46,037 nt of DNA, from contig MU401715.1 in assembly GCA_022579005.1 (NCBI GenBank), positions 1 to 46,037 of the forward strand, read 5' to 3'. Both the position numbers and the translations under genes were made by a program. The stretch comes from Poronia punctata. Its lineage: Eukaryota > Ascomycota > Sordariomycetes > Xylariales > Xylariaceae. The notes below the pieces were generated by a model. It saw only the letters and a list, made by a program, of their open reading frames with translations. It ran no database searches and was not told the DNA's origin. Positions 1 to 8,985 of this stretch are shown one piece after another. Numbering within the stretch: the stretch's first letter is position 1; each line of letters starts with the position of its first letter.

Positions 1-198
1 ATTTTTATATTTTTATATTTTTATATTTTTATATTTTTATATTTTTATATTTTTATATTTTTATATTTTTATATTTTTATATTTTTATATTTTTATATTT
101 TTATATTTTTATATTTTTATATTTTTATATTTTTATATTTTTATATTTTTATATTTTTATATTTTTATATTTTTATATTTTTATATTTTTATATTTTT
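1..198. repeat. 8-bp tandem repeat (ATTTTTAT)n, cut by window start
   Basis: The unit ATTTTTAT runs without interruption for about 24-25 copies from the first base to about 198 and is truncated by the window edge, so its full length is unknown. It leads directly into a dispersed repeat (about 185-700). The second copy of that dispersed repeat, near 32031, is preceded by only about 27 bp of the same kind of T-rich sequence, so the array looks like an expansion at a fixed end of that repeat. Read on the - strand it is a TATAAAAA-type tail. Confidence 0.95.
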
Positions 199-700
199 AA
201 GTTATAATATAATATTTATTATAAGTATTTAAATTAAACACTAGGTATACTTAATAACTACTAAGTAAATAACTAGCAATAATATAAATAACCTTAATAA
301 ACTTAATATTTAAAAAAGCAATAAAAGTTAAAACATTTAGCTAATAGTTAACGTAAATTTATAAGTAGCTAAAAAAAACCGCTATAAAAAATAATAAAAA
401 CTAATAAATAATTTACTAATAAATTAAAAAACTTAAAATAAACAGGGCTACTTATTAAAATAGTTAATTAGCAACTAAATAATAACTTATAAAAAATTAA
501 AAATTAAAAACCACTTTTTTACTTTAAATTATATTTATATAATAGCTTTTATAATAAAGGCCTTTATTATAAAAGTGTATATAAAAGATTAAAAAACTAA
601 AAAATTACCTTTTAAAGTAAATTTTAAATATAATAAATTAAATTATATAGTTATTTTTACTACTTTTTATATAAAAAAGCTTTAATATAAAAATAAGATT
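185..700 (-). repeat. Dispersed repeat A, copy 1
   Basis: This stretch aligns by eye in direct orientation with about 32042-32540. The shared start is the TTTTTAAGTTATAATATAAT block; further shared blocks include TTAATAAACTTAATA, AAAATAGTTAATTAGC and CTTTTATAATAAA. Differences include many transitions and some indels. Both copies begin at the same T-rich simple repeat and fade at different distances from it, as expected for a 5'-truncated non-LTR retrotransposon read on the - strand with a simple-sequence 3' tail. The class is inference: no reverse transcriptase was found. The strand given is the inferred one. Confidence 0.6.
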
Positions 701-815
701 AAAGCAAAGCTAAGTATTATATATACCTCTTTTTAAAAGAATGTTTTTTAAATATATAAAGATTTTTTTCCTTTTATTAAAAACTGACTTATAAAGTATT
801 TATTTTACTTTAAAT
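700..815. repeat. Dispersed repeat B fragment, copy 1
   Basis: The stretch beginning GCTAAGTATTATATATACC resembles 22500-22615, which begins GCTAAGCATTATATATACC. Both continue through a T/A-rich segment into a CCTTTT...AAAA..ACTT...TTTATTTACTTTA-like end. Similarity is patchy and judged by eye. It could be part of a solo LTR or another short mobile element; no terminal repeats were established. Confidence 0.35.
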
Positions 816-872
816 AAAATTTATATAAAAGTTACTTTATTAAAAATAACCTAAAAATATTTAATATAAAAA

Positions 873-922
873 TTTTAAATTTAATAAGTTTATATAATAA
901 TTTAATATATTTATTTTATATT
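873..922. repeat. 50-bp direct repeat, left copy
   Basis: The 50 bases from 873 to 922 recur exactly at 947-996, giving a 74-bp period with a 24-bp spacer. It lies in AT-rich, apparently RIP-mutated DNA just left of the gene island. Identity between the copies contrasts with the many transitions that separate the longer repeats in this window. Confidence 0.9.
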
Positions 923-946
923 TAAAAAGTGTAAATTTACTAACCT

Positions 947-996
947 TTTTAAATTTAATAAGTTTATATAATAATTTAATATATTTATTTTATATT
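947..996. repeat. 50-bp direct repeat, right copy
   Basis: Exact partner of 873-922. No coding potential is seen in either copy or in the spacer. Confidence 0.9.
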
Positions 997-1125
997 ATTA
1001 AAGTTTTACTTAGTTTAATTTATATTTATATAAAAAAAAAGTTAAAAAGTAAAAAGTATAGTTTAAGTTTATATTGACTTAGTTAAGGTTTGTAGTATAA
1101 TTAATAAAATGTACCTAATTTATTA

Positions 1126-1370
1126 AAAATGTAGGTTGCCAAGGGACCTAATTGCACGTGGACCCTAGACCTGCAGCACCTGCGAGGTGTACACCTTACC
1201 TCAAAAGCCCTCGTATATCTCAGTACTTCTAACATATTGCAAAGCTACCGTTAAAACAGAGAGTAATAAGGTACAAACACCAGTGCCAGGAACCAAAGGC
1301 GCCATAGTAACAGATGTCGCTACCCTGTTGGGAATCGTAGACCACCAGCTTACCTAATTATAACTGCACC
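1126..1370 (+). promoter_or_regulatory. Upstream region of the XAP5-family gene
   Basis: About 245 bp of normal-GC sequence separate the AT-rich block from the start codon at 1371. The promoter and 5' leader must lie mainly here unless transcription starts inside the AT-rich DNA. I see no clear TATA box or other named element. The start codon has A at -3 (CACC before ATG), a favourable context. Confidence 0.4.
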
Positions 1371-2565
1371 ATGACCCAAGAATCGCGCTTCACATTGCAA
1401 AATAAGACAACGCAAGAGCGCCTCACCAATACGACGGTTGGCCTGGTGGCTTTGTCTGATTTTCGAAAACGCCGTGCCGAGGTTCTAGAACAACAGGTGC
1501 GCGAAGCGCGTGACGCCGCCGTTGCCGGTTCTCCGACACCAACATCGACATCGACACCAGACCATTCGTTGCCCAGCACCCCCGATAACGCAAGCGATCC
1601 GACTGCCCAGCCGAAGAAAAAGAAGAAGCGGAAAACAACCGGGGCCAAGTTGTCGTTTGGCGACCCAGAAGATGAAAACGAGGAAGAGGGGGGGATAGAT
1701 ACAGCCGCTAGCGGGGGCCCACCAGCAGGGGAATACCAAGCACGCGAGAAGTTCAAGAACAAAGTCAAGATCAACTCCTCCGTCACAGTCGTTCCACGTC
1801 CTGTCACTAAGTCGGCGTTGCGCCGTGAAGCTGCCGAGAGAGAAGCCCTGCGACGGCAATTCCTGGCGCGGCAGGAAAGAGTGAAAGCCACAGAAATCGC
1901 CGTACCATTTGTCTTCTATGACGGATCCAACATCCCCGGGGGCATGGTGCGGGTCAAGAAAGGAGACTTTGTGTGGCAATTCTTGGACAAAAGCAGGAAA
2001 GTTGGGGCCGACCTGGCCGTGGGCGAGAAGGAGAAGTCGCATGCTAGGCGGGAATGGGCACGAGTGGGCGTTGATGACCTGATGATGGTGCGAGGAAATG
2101 TCATCATCCCCCATGTGAGTCCAAAACCTACGCCTACATCTACCCTATACGCATAATGTGCATACAAAGCGCCGACTAGGGAACGAAGAGTTGAGTGGCT
2201 AACCAAATCAATAGCATTATGAGTTTTTATTTTTCATCATGAATAAAACTCTTGGGCCTAATGGGACTATCCTTTTCAACTACGATGCTGAAGTAACCCT
2301 ACCGTTACCGGATGAGGAAGCCATAGGTGGCAACTGTCAACCGCGGTCGCCTACCACGATGTCGTCCGCTGTTACACAGGCCCCTATCGAATCACTAGAA
2401 GGTGCATCGGATGACCCTGTCCTGACCAAGGTTGTGGATCGAAGATGGTATGAGAGGAATAAGCACATCTACCCTGCCAGCACTTGGCAAGATTTCGACC
2501 CAGAGAAGGATTACCAGAGCGAAATTCGGCGTGATCCCGGTGGCAATACATTCTTCTATGCGTGA
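1371..2565 (+). CDS. XAP5/FAM50-family nuclear protein (two exons)
   Basis: Exons 1371-2114 and 2215-2565 join in phase 0 to give 364 residues ending in TGA at 2563-2565. The XAP5 domain covers about residues 175-350: it opens with VPFVFYDGSNIPGGMVRVKK, crosses the splice as IIPH/HYEFLFFIMNKTLGPNG, and ends with the family hallmark VVDRRWYERNKHIYPAS (321-337). The N-terminal half has the conserved VGLVALSDFRKRRAEVLEQ stretch (23-41), a disordered Thr/Ser/Pro segment, a basic PKKKKKRK cluster (81-88) that could be a nuclear signal, an acidic patch and a charged helix (144-172). Known for the family: nuclear proteins linked to chromatin or transcript quality in fission yeast (Xap5) and to spliceosomes in animals (FAM50A). 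Length and exon structure look intact. Homology is strong; the precise role in this organism is inferred. Confidence 0.95.
2115..2214 (+). other. Intron of the XAP5-family gene (100 nt)
   Basis: Donor GTGAGT at 2115, branch-like GGCTAACC near 2197-2204, acceptor ATAG ending at 2214. Splicing joins two His codons and restores the conserved family segment across the junction, which fixes both sites. Reading through would stop at a TAA (2154-2156). Confidence 0.93.
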
Positions 2566-2739
2566 AAAGCTGCGAGCTCATCATGGTCTAGATGCTTTGG
2601 TTGACGGGGTTTGGACAAGATTGGGAAATCATCCATCCCAGAACCTTATGAACGGACGCTTTGGGGTTTTACCCGATTGAGCTAGAGATGATGCTGCAGG
2701 GCTTGCAACCTGTCCCTGCTATTCGAGCTCTTCGAACCT

Positions 2740-3048
2740 TCATCTATTCGCACACCAGGTCCACAACATAAACCCAGCCAGGCCTATTATACACCAACCC
2801 GGCCAAAATATGAGCAGAAACAGGCTGTTGCCGCCGGTACCGAGTATGAGGGTGTAGAACTCAAATTCGAGCTTCTTCCTCAACCGCCGCGCCTGCGTGG
2901 TGTTCCATAGCGTCTGCACCGTCCACGTATAGGACTGGACAATGTGGTTTAGTGTCCTCATGGCTAGCCGAAATAGATAGATAGGAGCAAAATAGCCCAG
3001 GTACAGAAGCACCGAAGGAAATCGACGGATATCAAAGGTCAGTGACAT
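2740..3048 (-). CDS. Small predicted two-pass membrane protein, unrecognised
   Basis: An ATG at 3048-3046 opens 102 residues ending in TGA at 2742-2740. Two hydrophobic segments are visible: about residues 12-30 and 73-97, the latter very rich in Leu/Ile/Phe/Trp/Gly and ending LWTWCANR. Between them lies a polar, basic stretch (TQARRLRKKLEFEF, about 51-64). Such ordered layout in normal-GC DNA suggests a real gene. I cannot assign it to a family with confidence. The same frame is open upstream to a stop at 3108-3106, and an overlapping frame to its 5' side (3200-3039) encodes a basic, Ser/Thr-rich stretch that resembles a targeting leader. An upstream exon or a one-base frame difference is therefore possible. 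It converges on the XAP5 gene, whose stop is 174 bp beyond the last base of this gene. Confidence 0.55.
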   Translation of the reverse strand: MSLTFDIRRFPSVLLYLGYFAPIYLFRLAMRTLNHIVQSYTWTVQTLWNTTQARRLRKKLEFEFYTLILGTGGNSLFLLIFWPGWCIIGLAGFMLWTWCANR

Positions 3049-5154
3049 CGGTACCCGTCGGAGAAGCAGCGGGCCGTGACTAGCAATCGCAGGGGAGGCT
3101 CTAGGCTAACCGACAGTCTGGACGTCTGTAGAGGCTTCTGGGCCGGAGACTTCTTCGTGCGAGTGTTGATGACAGCGGCGTTCGCCAAGGCCAAGGACAT
3201 TGTTTGAACTAGGCACATCAAATCCCAGTTCCAGCCTCCCCGTGGAGTGGATATTGATGGGCGGACTGACCTAGGTAGTAGTGGCTAGGGTCGTTGTGCG
3301 TCGCTGGTTGTCTAAGTTCGAAGGGGGGGGCGTGTTATATTAGCAAGAACTGTTTGCTTGGAAAGCTCTTAGGGCTAGGCATTAGTTCAGGTATAGAAGA
3401 CGGCGGGAAAGTGGCGGGCGAGCTAAGAACCAGAGACGTTACGGATCTTGAATCATCGGATTTGTGCTGTAAAATAGTCAACATCTCAGGGTTTAAATAT
3501 TTCTGTCCATACTGCCCAAGTGGAACAGCCAGGAAACCCACCGAATTTGATCCAGGACCACTTTGGCCCACCCCGACGATTGATGTACACGTATTTGGTA
3601 CTGCCCATTATATACAGCTAACCGCGCTACTGTCCAACGGCGAAACTCGTGAAGCTTGTTACTCCACTAAGATGCGATCGCATGATCGCTCAACAGGGTA
3701 CCGGTAGCCACGGGCCTTTGGAATACACTCAGCAAAATGACTAGCCAGATAGATGATTTACTCTTCTCGTAGTATGCATGTTGCTCTCTCTTCTTCTGTC
3801 TGGTTCAGGTATTGGTGTTGATGCTGGGAGCACCTAGTTCACATAACCCACAACTGTCTTTGTCTCGGCTCTCACCTACGGAAGGGTTCCGGGTTGGGCA
3901 TCTTTGTTTGACGTGTAAAGAAACGTATGCATAATTTCTAACCTATGATATAGGTATTAGATTTGTTCTATCAATGTCTTTACGGGGAGTTACTAGTAGG
4001 GCTGGGTGCTAATTGATAAGGTTGGTAACATTAGGTACAGTTTACACCCAGCTGGATATTTTTCCGTCTCTCTTGTAAGTCGTCGGAGCGGCACTTGCCG
4101 TCTGTTCCCCTAGGTACTTTACCCCCGCAGCAGCATTTTTCCTAACCTTAGATCCTGCTAAGGCATTATAAAACAAGCTATAAAACTCTAGAGCGCTCCT
4201 CTTTTATATACAGGATAGCAGTATGACTTGCCTACATTAATCATTGGCTAGTAAGTGCAAGGCAAGCTAAGAAGGGGTTAATAACTTAATTTTACACGGG
4301 GGAGGCTAGCTAGGTACCTATTTTCCTTTACCCCCTAACAAGTCTATTGTTATTCTCTAATGTGCTACCATTAGGTAGGTACTATGTAGGGACGAACACG
4401 TACCAAGGCAAGCTCAGCGGTTGCCTTTCTGCTCTAACAATACCTTGTGAATTACCGCAATGCTAATCAAAATCACGTAAGCAAGTTCAGTTGGATAAAA
4501 TTATTCTTTCCATTCTTTACAAAATGGAAAATAGATATCACTGCCAGGGCTATTTAGCGGTGTGGCTAAAGATGGACAACATCACCAATGGAAATAACAC
4601 ATGATTTGCTGCAGTAACATATACTGACATGGCCGAAGGAAAGGGGTCTAACACGGGAAGAGTACCCAAAGTACAATAGCAATCTCTACCCTCTTTTAAA
4701 ACAACTGGGTTGCATAATAGAAAGCAGCCGACTTGTTCTTGTTGCAATTGTAGTGATTAGTCTCATAACTGAATTGCGGTCTAATCTGTACCGCAGTGCA
4801 TTGTCCTTTGCCATAAACATAATGACCCTGTAGGGTAACAGACGAGGTAATAAAGCGTATCAGGCAAACGGGCCAATAACTGTAGATAGTGGCTGTAGCT
4901 GTATGGGAACTGGCTTCTTGGATAACCTAGCGGCAGAATACGGATCGATCAAGACCTTGGCCGCCACCAACCAAGTCCAGTGATTAGAGCCTTGGCTGGC
5001 TGCCCTAGCCGACGCCTGGCGACAGCTTTGGTGGATTGTACGGTTGCAGGTTGGGGAGACCTGACACAAATGGCTATCGAGGCCAGAAAGCAACGCCGCA
5101 CAAGCGAGAGACTTAGGACAACAGTAGTAAGCGACTGTATCATGTTTCATATCC
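3049..5154. other. Intergenic DNA between the small gene and FIP1
   Basis: About 2.1 kb of moderate-GC sequence with no convincing gene. A 137-codon open stretch at 3294-3707 (+) has no ATG at its start and no recognisable domain. Several GGTACC/TAGGTA motifs occur (for example near 4310-4322 and 4373-4382). Small A/T-rich patches suggest ageing non-coding sequence. The 3' end of the FIP1 transcript and the promoter of the small gene must lie here. Confidence 0.6.
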
Positions 5155-6366
5155 TTACCAGTTTCTCCTGCCACCGCGACCGCGACCGCCGAATCCTCCA
5201 CCGCCACCGCCACCTCGCCCCATAGCTTGCTCATAGCCAAAGTTTTGGCCTTGGTTGCCGGGCCCAACGTTTCCAAAATTTGGCGTTTGACCACCCTGTA
5301 CTGCAGTGGCACCGCCACCTGGATTTTGCATGCTTGAGAACATGGCTGACATGGCTGAAGGGTCCATCTGGTTGGGATCCATGCCGGAGGCTATCATCTG
5401 CTGCATCATAGTCTGAAACTCGGGAGGAATGCCATCCATACCTGGCATGGCGGTCATGGCGCCGGCACCACCTGCACCTCCCATGCCGGGCATACCTCCC
5501 ATCATCATCATCTGCATTTCTTCCATCATTTTTTTGTTGTTCTGCGCAATCGCGTCTTGGCTATATTCTGCACGGATGTTATCCTGTTTGGCCGCATACA
5601 TAGCCCAAGTGAACTCATCAAAGCCATAGTTGAAGTAGTCGCTGAGATCAGTGCCCGGTTTTCTCCACGGTTTGTCGTTCTCGGTAAGATCTGATATCAT
5701 GGTTAGGGATTTCAGATGTGCGGACTCGTGGGATAGCTGATCTGCCAACGGACCTTGATCAATGTTTACCTGGGTAATGGGCTTTCCAACAGATTTGTAG
5801 ACAGGATCAGCATTAACATCTATGGTCGAGGTGGAAACGGGAGGAAAGTCGGCGCCTGAGGCTCCCGAGGCCGCCGAGCCGCCCGATGTGGCTTTTGATC
5901 GTTCTTCTTTTTCCTTTTTTATCGGTGGCTTTGTCGACGTGTCGGTAGATGCTGACCGCTGAGGAATATTTCTGATATCATTGTACCGCGTTAGGCTGTG
6001 CAGTTTTAGTACAAGCTGTCGGGCAAACGAAGGCGGGGAGAGGGACAGCGAAGGAGGGCTTACGGTGGCGGAGGGGCATTTGTACCGTCTTTGCGTTCTG
6101 TGATAATGTCTATATCCTAGGTCCAAGGTGAGCGCAACGTGAATAAAACTTGACGGGGCCTGAAGATGGTCCGGGCCGAGGCAGCGTACTGAGTCTGAAT
6201 CTTCCATTTCAGCCCCTTCGTCTTCCTCTTCTCCTTCTTCTAGATCTTCATTGTTCGCCGGCTCAAGGAGGGCCTGATTCTTGTTCGTATCGGCGCGAGT
6301 AACGGCAGAACTTTCTGTGGTGGGCTCCTCTGGCGCATAGAAGTCATCTTCGTCGTCTATCTCCAT
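5155..6366 (-). CDS. FIP1: FIP1, pre-mRNA 3'-end processing / polyadenylation factor (three exons)
   Basis: Exons 6366-6190, 6116-6064 and 5995-5155 encode 356 residues ending in TAA. Fip1 is the flexible subunit of the cleavage and polyadenylation factor that tethers poly(A) polymerase in the nucleus. Visible parts: an acidic N-terminus ([15 protein letters not shown], then [19 protein letters not shown]), which continues after intron 1 as [11 protein letters not shown], the region that binds poly(A) polymerase in yeast; [11 protein letters not shown] (80-90); a disordered Ser/Gly/Lys linker; the Fip1 motif at about 178-213 ([20 protein letters not shown] with [10 protein letters not shown]); a Met/Gly/Pro-rich tail; and a C-terminal RGG-like end ([11 protein letters not shown]). 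The ATG at 6366 is the first in frame and has A at -3. The gene looks intact. An alternative C-terminus is conceivable because GTAAGG overlaps the stop, but the end matches the family. Confidence 0.95.
   Translation of the reverse strand: MEIDDEDDFYAPEEPTTESSAVTRADTNKNQALLEPANNEDLEEGEEEDEGAEMEDSDSVRCLGPDHLQAPSSFIHVALTLDLGYRHYHRTQRRYKCPSATVSPPSLSLSPPSFARQLVLKLHSLTRYNDIRNIPQRSASTDTSTKPPIKKEKEERSKATSGGSAASGASGADFPPVSTSTIDVNADPVYKSVGKPITQVNIDQGPLADQLSHESAHLKSLTMISDLTENDKPWRKPGTDLSDYFNYGFDEFTWAMYAAKQDNIRAEYSQDAIAQNNKKMMEEMQMMMMGGMPGMGGAGGAGAMTAMPGMDGIPPEFQTMMQQMIASGMDPNQMDPSAMSAMFSSMQNPGGGATAVQGGQTPNFGNVGPGNQGQNFGYEQAMGRGGGGGGGFGGRGRGGRRNW
5996..6063 (-). other. FIP1 intron 2 (68 nt)
   Basis: Donor GTAAGC and acceptor GCACAG, with a branch-like TACTAAAAC just upstream of the acceptor. 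It interrupts a codon after its second base, and splicing yields [18 protein letters not shown] second AG further downstream (ATATCAG) would also keep frame but would delete the conserved RYNDIR residues, so the upstream site is preferred. Confidence 0.88.
6117..6189 (-). other. FIP1 intron 1 (73 nt)
   Basis: Donor GTACGC and acceptor CCTAG. Removal joins the acidic ...MEDSDS end to [11 protein letters not shown] in phase 0, rebuilding the conserved acidic block. A CTCAC sequence shortly before the acceptor is a possible branch site. Confidence 0.9.
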
Positions 6367-6690
6367 GATAAGGGTATTTATACCAAGAATATCTCCAGTA
6401 TAAGTTCTGGAAGATTGAGGCAAGTCGACGGTACTAATCTGAAGTCATGTGGTGTTCTAGTGTTTTTTTGCCAGTCTGTTGTACTGGTAGGATTGTAGCT
6501 GCGTAATTAGCTAAAAACCTAAGGTGGGGTAGGAGTGGTGTAGGTACATGTACTCGTAGGTAGCATATCACGTAATAGGTACCTTAGTAACCAATGTAGC
6601 TTGAAGTGGGGTACCTACCTTTTACCTTCTACCAGCCTGCCGGGAGCTAGCAAGGCAACTGGAGACCTAACATGCGTCTTATACTAGGGT
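6367..6690 (-). promoter_or_regulatory. Upstream region of FIP1
   Basis: About 320 bp of normal-GC DNA lie between the FIP1 start and the AT-rich block. It contains GGTACC/TAGGTA motifs (near 6570-6576 and 6610-6617) but no named promoter element that I can support. The frame upstream of the chosen ATG stays open to a TTG at 6423 without another ATG. Confidence 0.4.
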
Positions 6691-6699
6691 TGAATTTTG

Positions 6700-6743
6700 T
6701 ATTATACAGATACTATATTATACGGAATAATTCCTGTATAATA
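6700..6743. repeat. Inverted repeat at the right border of the gene island
   Basis: TATTATACAG (6700-6709) is the exact reverse complement of CTGTATAATA (6734-6743). Inside it, TATTATACGGAAT (6716-6728) also pairs with ATTCCTGTATAATA (6730-6743), with one bulged base. It therefore offers two alternative hairpins. It sits exactly where normal-GC DNA gives way to AT-rich DNA. It may be the end of a small inverted-repeat transposon; no partner end was found. Confidence 0.65.
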
Positions 6744-6749
6744 TTGTAC

Positions 6750-8110
6750 CTTTAAAAAATATATGTACTGTTAAAATAACTAGTTTTTTATATTTACTTT
6801 TATGCTAATTTATACTTAAATAAGTAAGTATTATAATAAAGGGTTATTAAAAACAAGTAAAAAAGTCCTATACTAGGCTTTTTTATATAAATTACTTTTT
6901 TTTAACTATATTTTACTAGGCTATATTACTACTTATAAACTTAAAACTTTAATAAAGCTTTTATATAAAAACTAAATTTTATTTTTTATATAGTATAAAG
7001 TATATAGCGCGCTTTTTAGCTATAAAATTTAGTATTTTACAAGGTAATATATATAGCATTATAGCGCGCTATAATAACTATTTTTTAACTTATTTACGCT
7101 TATAGCTAAAGCTACTTTAAAAAATAAATTAATATTATAAAAAACATATAATAAAGTATATTAAAATAAACGTTTTTATTTTTATTTATAAATTATATAT
7201 AATAACTTGCTTAAACTTGTTTTTAAGCACTTTAAAAAAGTAGCTTAAAAAAAGGTATTATATATAAGCATATATTTTAATAACCGTTTTTAACCTTTTA
7301 AGCAGCTATAACAAAGCTAGTATAAGCTATAAAGCATTAAAATAAAAAACTTAACTTTTAGCAGCATATTTTTTAAGCAATAAATTAAGTATTAATTATA
7401 TTAATAGCTAATATATAATATAAGCTTTTTATTTAAAAAGTAATTTTTAACTTTTATGTTTTAAGTGCTACTATAACTAAAAATTTGCTTTAATTTATAT
7501 AAAACAAGTATATTATATTTATTTATTAAATATATTTAGCTTTGCTATAAAAAGATATATAAACATAAATATTTTAAGTGAATTTTGCTATATATATAGG
7601 TTTTATTTTATAGCTATGCTAAGCAATTTTAATATAGTATAAACAAGTATAACTATTAAAGTATGTATAAAAATACTTAAAAAGCACCTTTTTAAAAACT
7701 TTAAATTTAACTTTATTTTTATATATAATAACGCTTTTATTTATATTGTGTAAATAATATAATTCTTTTTAACTTTAATAAGTATAAAATATTAAATTAG
7801 CTGCTATATTTACTTAATATAAACTTTATTAAAAACGTATAAAAACTACTTAAAAGTAAATCTATATTACTAATTTATATTTATAAACTATAAGCAATTT
7901 AGCTAGGTTATTAAATATGCTTATATACGCTACTATTAAGCAATAAAAAGCTATTAAAGTTAATATATTAAATTATTTTATTAATTTTATGCTATAGCGT
8001 ATTGTAGCCTTTATTATAGCTTATAAGTAATATACTAAGTACTAGGCTATACTATATAACAGCCTAGTTTAAAAAACATACTATATACTATTTAAAATCT
8101 TTTTTGCTAT
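6750..8110. other. AT-rich, probably RIP-mutated DNA without recognisable genes
   Basis: No usable reading frame and no identifiable repeat partner. Two AGCGCGCT palindromes (7006-7013 and 7063-7070) stand out in otherwise A/T-dominated sequence. Probably decayed transposon sequence, but this is inferred from composition alone. Confidence 0.5.
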
Positions 8111-8211
8111 TAAATTAAGTGGAATACGCCATGTTAAAAATAACATGTCCTGTTAGTTAAAAATGGCAATGTAAGGTCTACTTGTTTCTAATAACCACTA
8201 ACTGTACAACA
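8111..8211. other. Less-mutated flank left of the Copia element, with target duplication CAACA
   Basis: About 100 bp rich in CA/TG dinucleotides compared with its surroundings, ending with the 5-bp target duplication CAACA at 8207-8211. It also contains the short perfect hairpin CATGTTA...TAACATG. Together with 21753 onward it represents the pre-insertion locus. Confidence 0.7.
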
Positions 8212-8432
8212 TATTAAAACTAAGCAGATTAGCTAAATTATATATATTAATTAATATAAGCGTAAAAAGGGAGATCTTCTTTTTACTATAAAATTTTTTT
8301 ATACTAAATAAGTAAAGAGAAACTTTTTATAAGAAAACCTTTTTTTATAGTAGTTTTTACTATAGCTATATAAATTTTACTATATAAGCATTATATTAAT
8401 TTTTATTATTTTATTACTTATTAGTTTTAATA
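8212..8432 (-). repeat. LTR of Copia element 1 (left copy, element 3' LTR)
   Basis: 221 bp, direct repeat of 21530-21752. Shared blocks include ATATATTAATTAATAT, TATACTAAATAAGTAAA, AAGAAAACCTTTT and TATAGTAGTTTTTACTATAG. Differences are mostly transitions. Also related to 24461-24681 and 29828-30047. Confidence 0.93.
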
Positions 8433-8669
8433 TACCCCTTTAAAATAAGCTAACATATTAGTTTATTTTAAAGCTATAAATAATACTTTTAATTTATAGT
8501 ATTATAGCTTTTATAATAATAGTTATAAATATTTAAATTGTTTTAATTTTTTTTTTAGTTTTTTTACACTTTTATAGTAATAAGCTAGTTAATTTTAATT
8601 TAAATAGCTTTAATATTAACTAAATTAATTTGCTTTAAAAAGCTTGCTTACTTATTTTATATTAAAAAC

Positions 8670-8985
8670 TTTATAAAACTATTAGCTATTATTAAATTTA
8701 TTAATATATAAACTATTTAAAGCGTTTTATTAATTACTTTTTAATATAACTAATAATTATATATATTAATATATTATAATTTTATTTTAAAAGTTGCAAT
8801 GTTTTTATTTATTAAACTAATAGTTTACTAGTTATTATATTAAATAATAATATATTTTTATTTTAAATTAATACTAAGCTTATTAATAAGTTAGCTAATA
8901 AATATAGCTTTTTTTGTAGCTTAAGCTAACGTAAAAAGTTTTACTTTAGTAGTAAAGATAATAATAATATTTTGTTTATTTGCTT
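8670..8985 (-). pseudogene. Copia RNase H fossil of element 1
   Basis: Translated on the - strand, one frame with many in-frame stops retains the order of the Ty1/Copia pol C-terminus: KQNI...FTTK (TLSTTEAE-like), ATKKAIFIS, INKLSIN, a YIII.YNN block where the family has the catalytic Asp-Asn, TISLINKNIA, and ..INIYNY..Y.KVINKTL.IVY (family: K.RHIDIR..F.RE...I...Y). Stops fall mostly where Gln, Trp or Arg are expected, as C-to-T/G-to-A change predicts. The same fossil recurs at about 24945-25250. Confidence 0.8.

Larger units (their letters stand above)
816..1125. other. AT-rich non-coding DNA up to the gene-island border
   Basis: Apart from the 50-bp duplication nothing recognisable was found. 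Composition changes abruptly near 1126, where GC-containing codon-like sequence begins; this is the left border of the gene island. Confidence 0.6.

Noticed and set aside
1..198. Telomeric or subtelomeric repeat
   Set aside because: The ATTTTTAT unit does not resemble the fungal TTAGGG telomere repeat and abuts a dispersed repeat with an internal copy.
1358..2206. Several long frames antisense to or overlapping the XAP5 gene
   Set aside because: They are shadows of the confirmed XAP5 exons, with low-complexity Ser/Cys/Arg-rich translations.
3294..3707. 137-codon open frame on + strand
   Set aside because: It begins at TTG, has no recognisable domain, and its composition gives no sign of constraint; probably a chance frame in intergenic DNA.
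4860..5318. Open frame antisense-side to the FIP1 3' end (- strand, other frame)
   Set aside because: It overlaps the Gly/Arg-rich end of FIP1 and has no domain; the repeated Ala/Val run is an off-frame reading of the GGC-rich RGG segment.
6367..6423. 19-residue N-terminal extension of FIP1
   Set aside because: The upstream frame starts at TTG and contains no ATG before 6366; the acidic [14 protein letters not shown] start fits the family.
8112..8129. Hairpin CATGTTA...TAACATG as a regulatory site or transposon end
   Set aside because: Seven-base stem only, no partner elsewhere, and no gene nearby.
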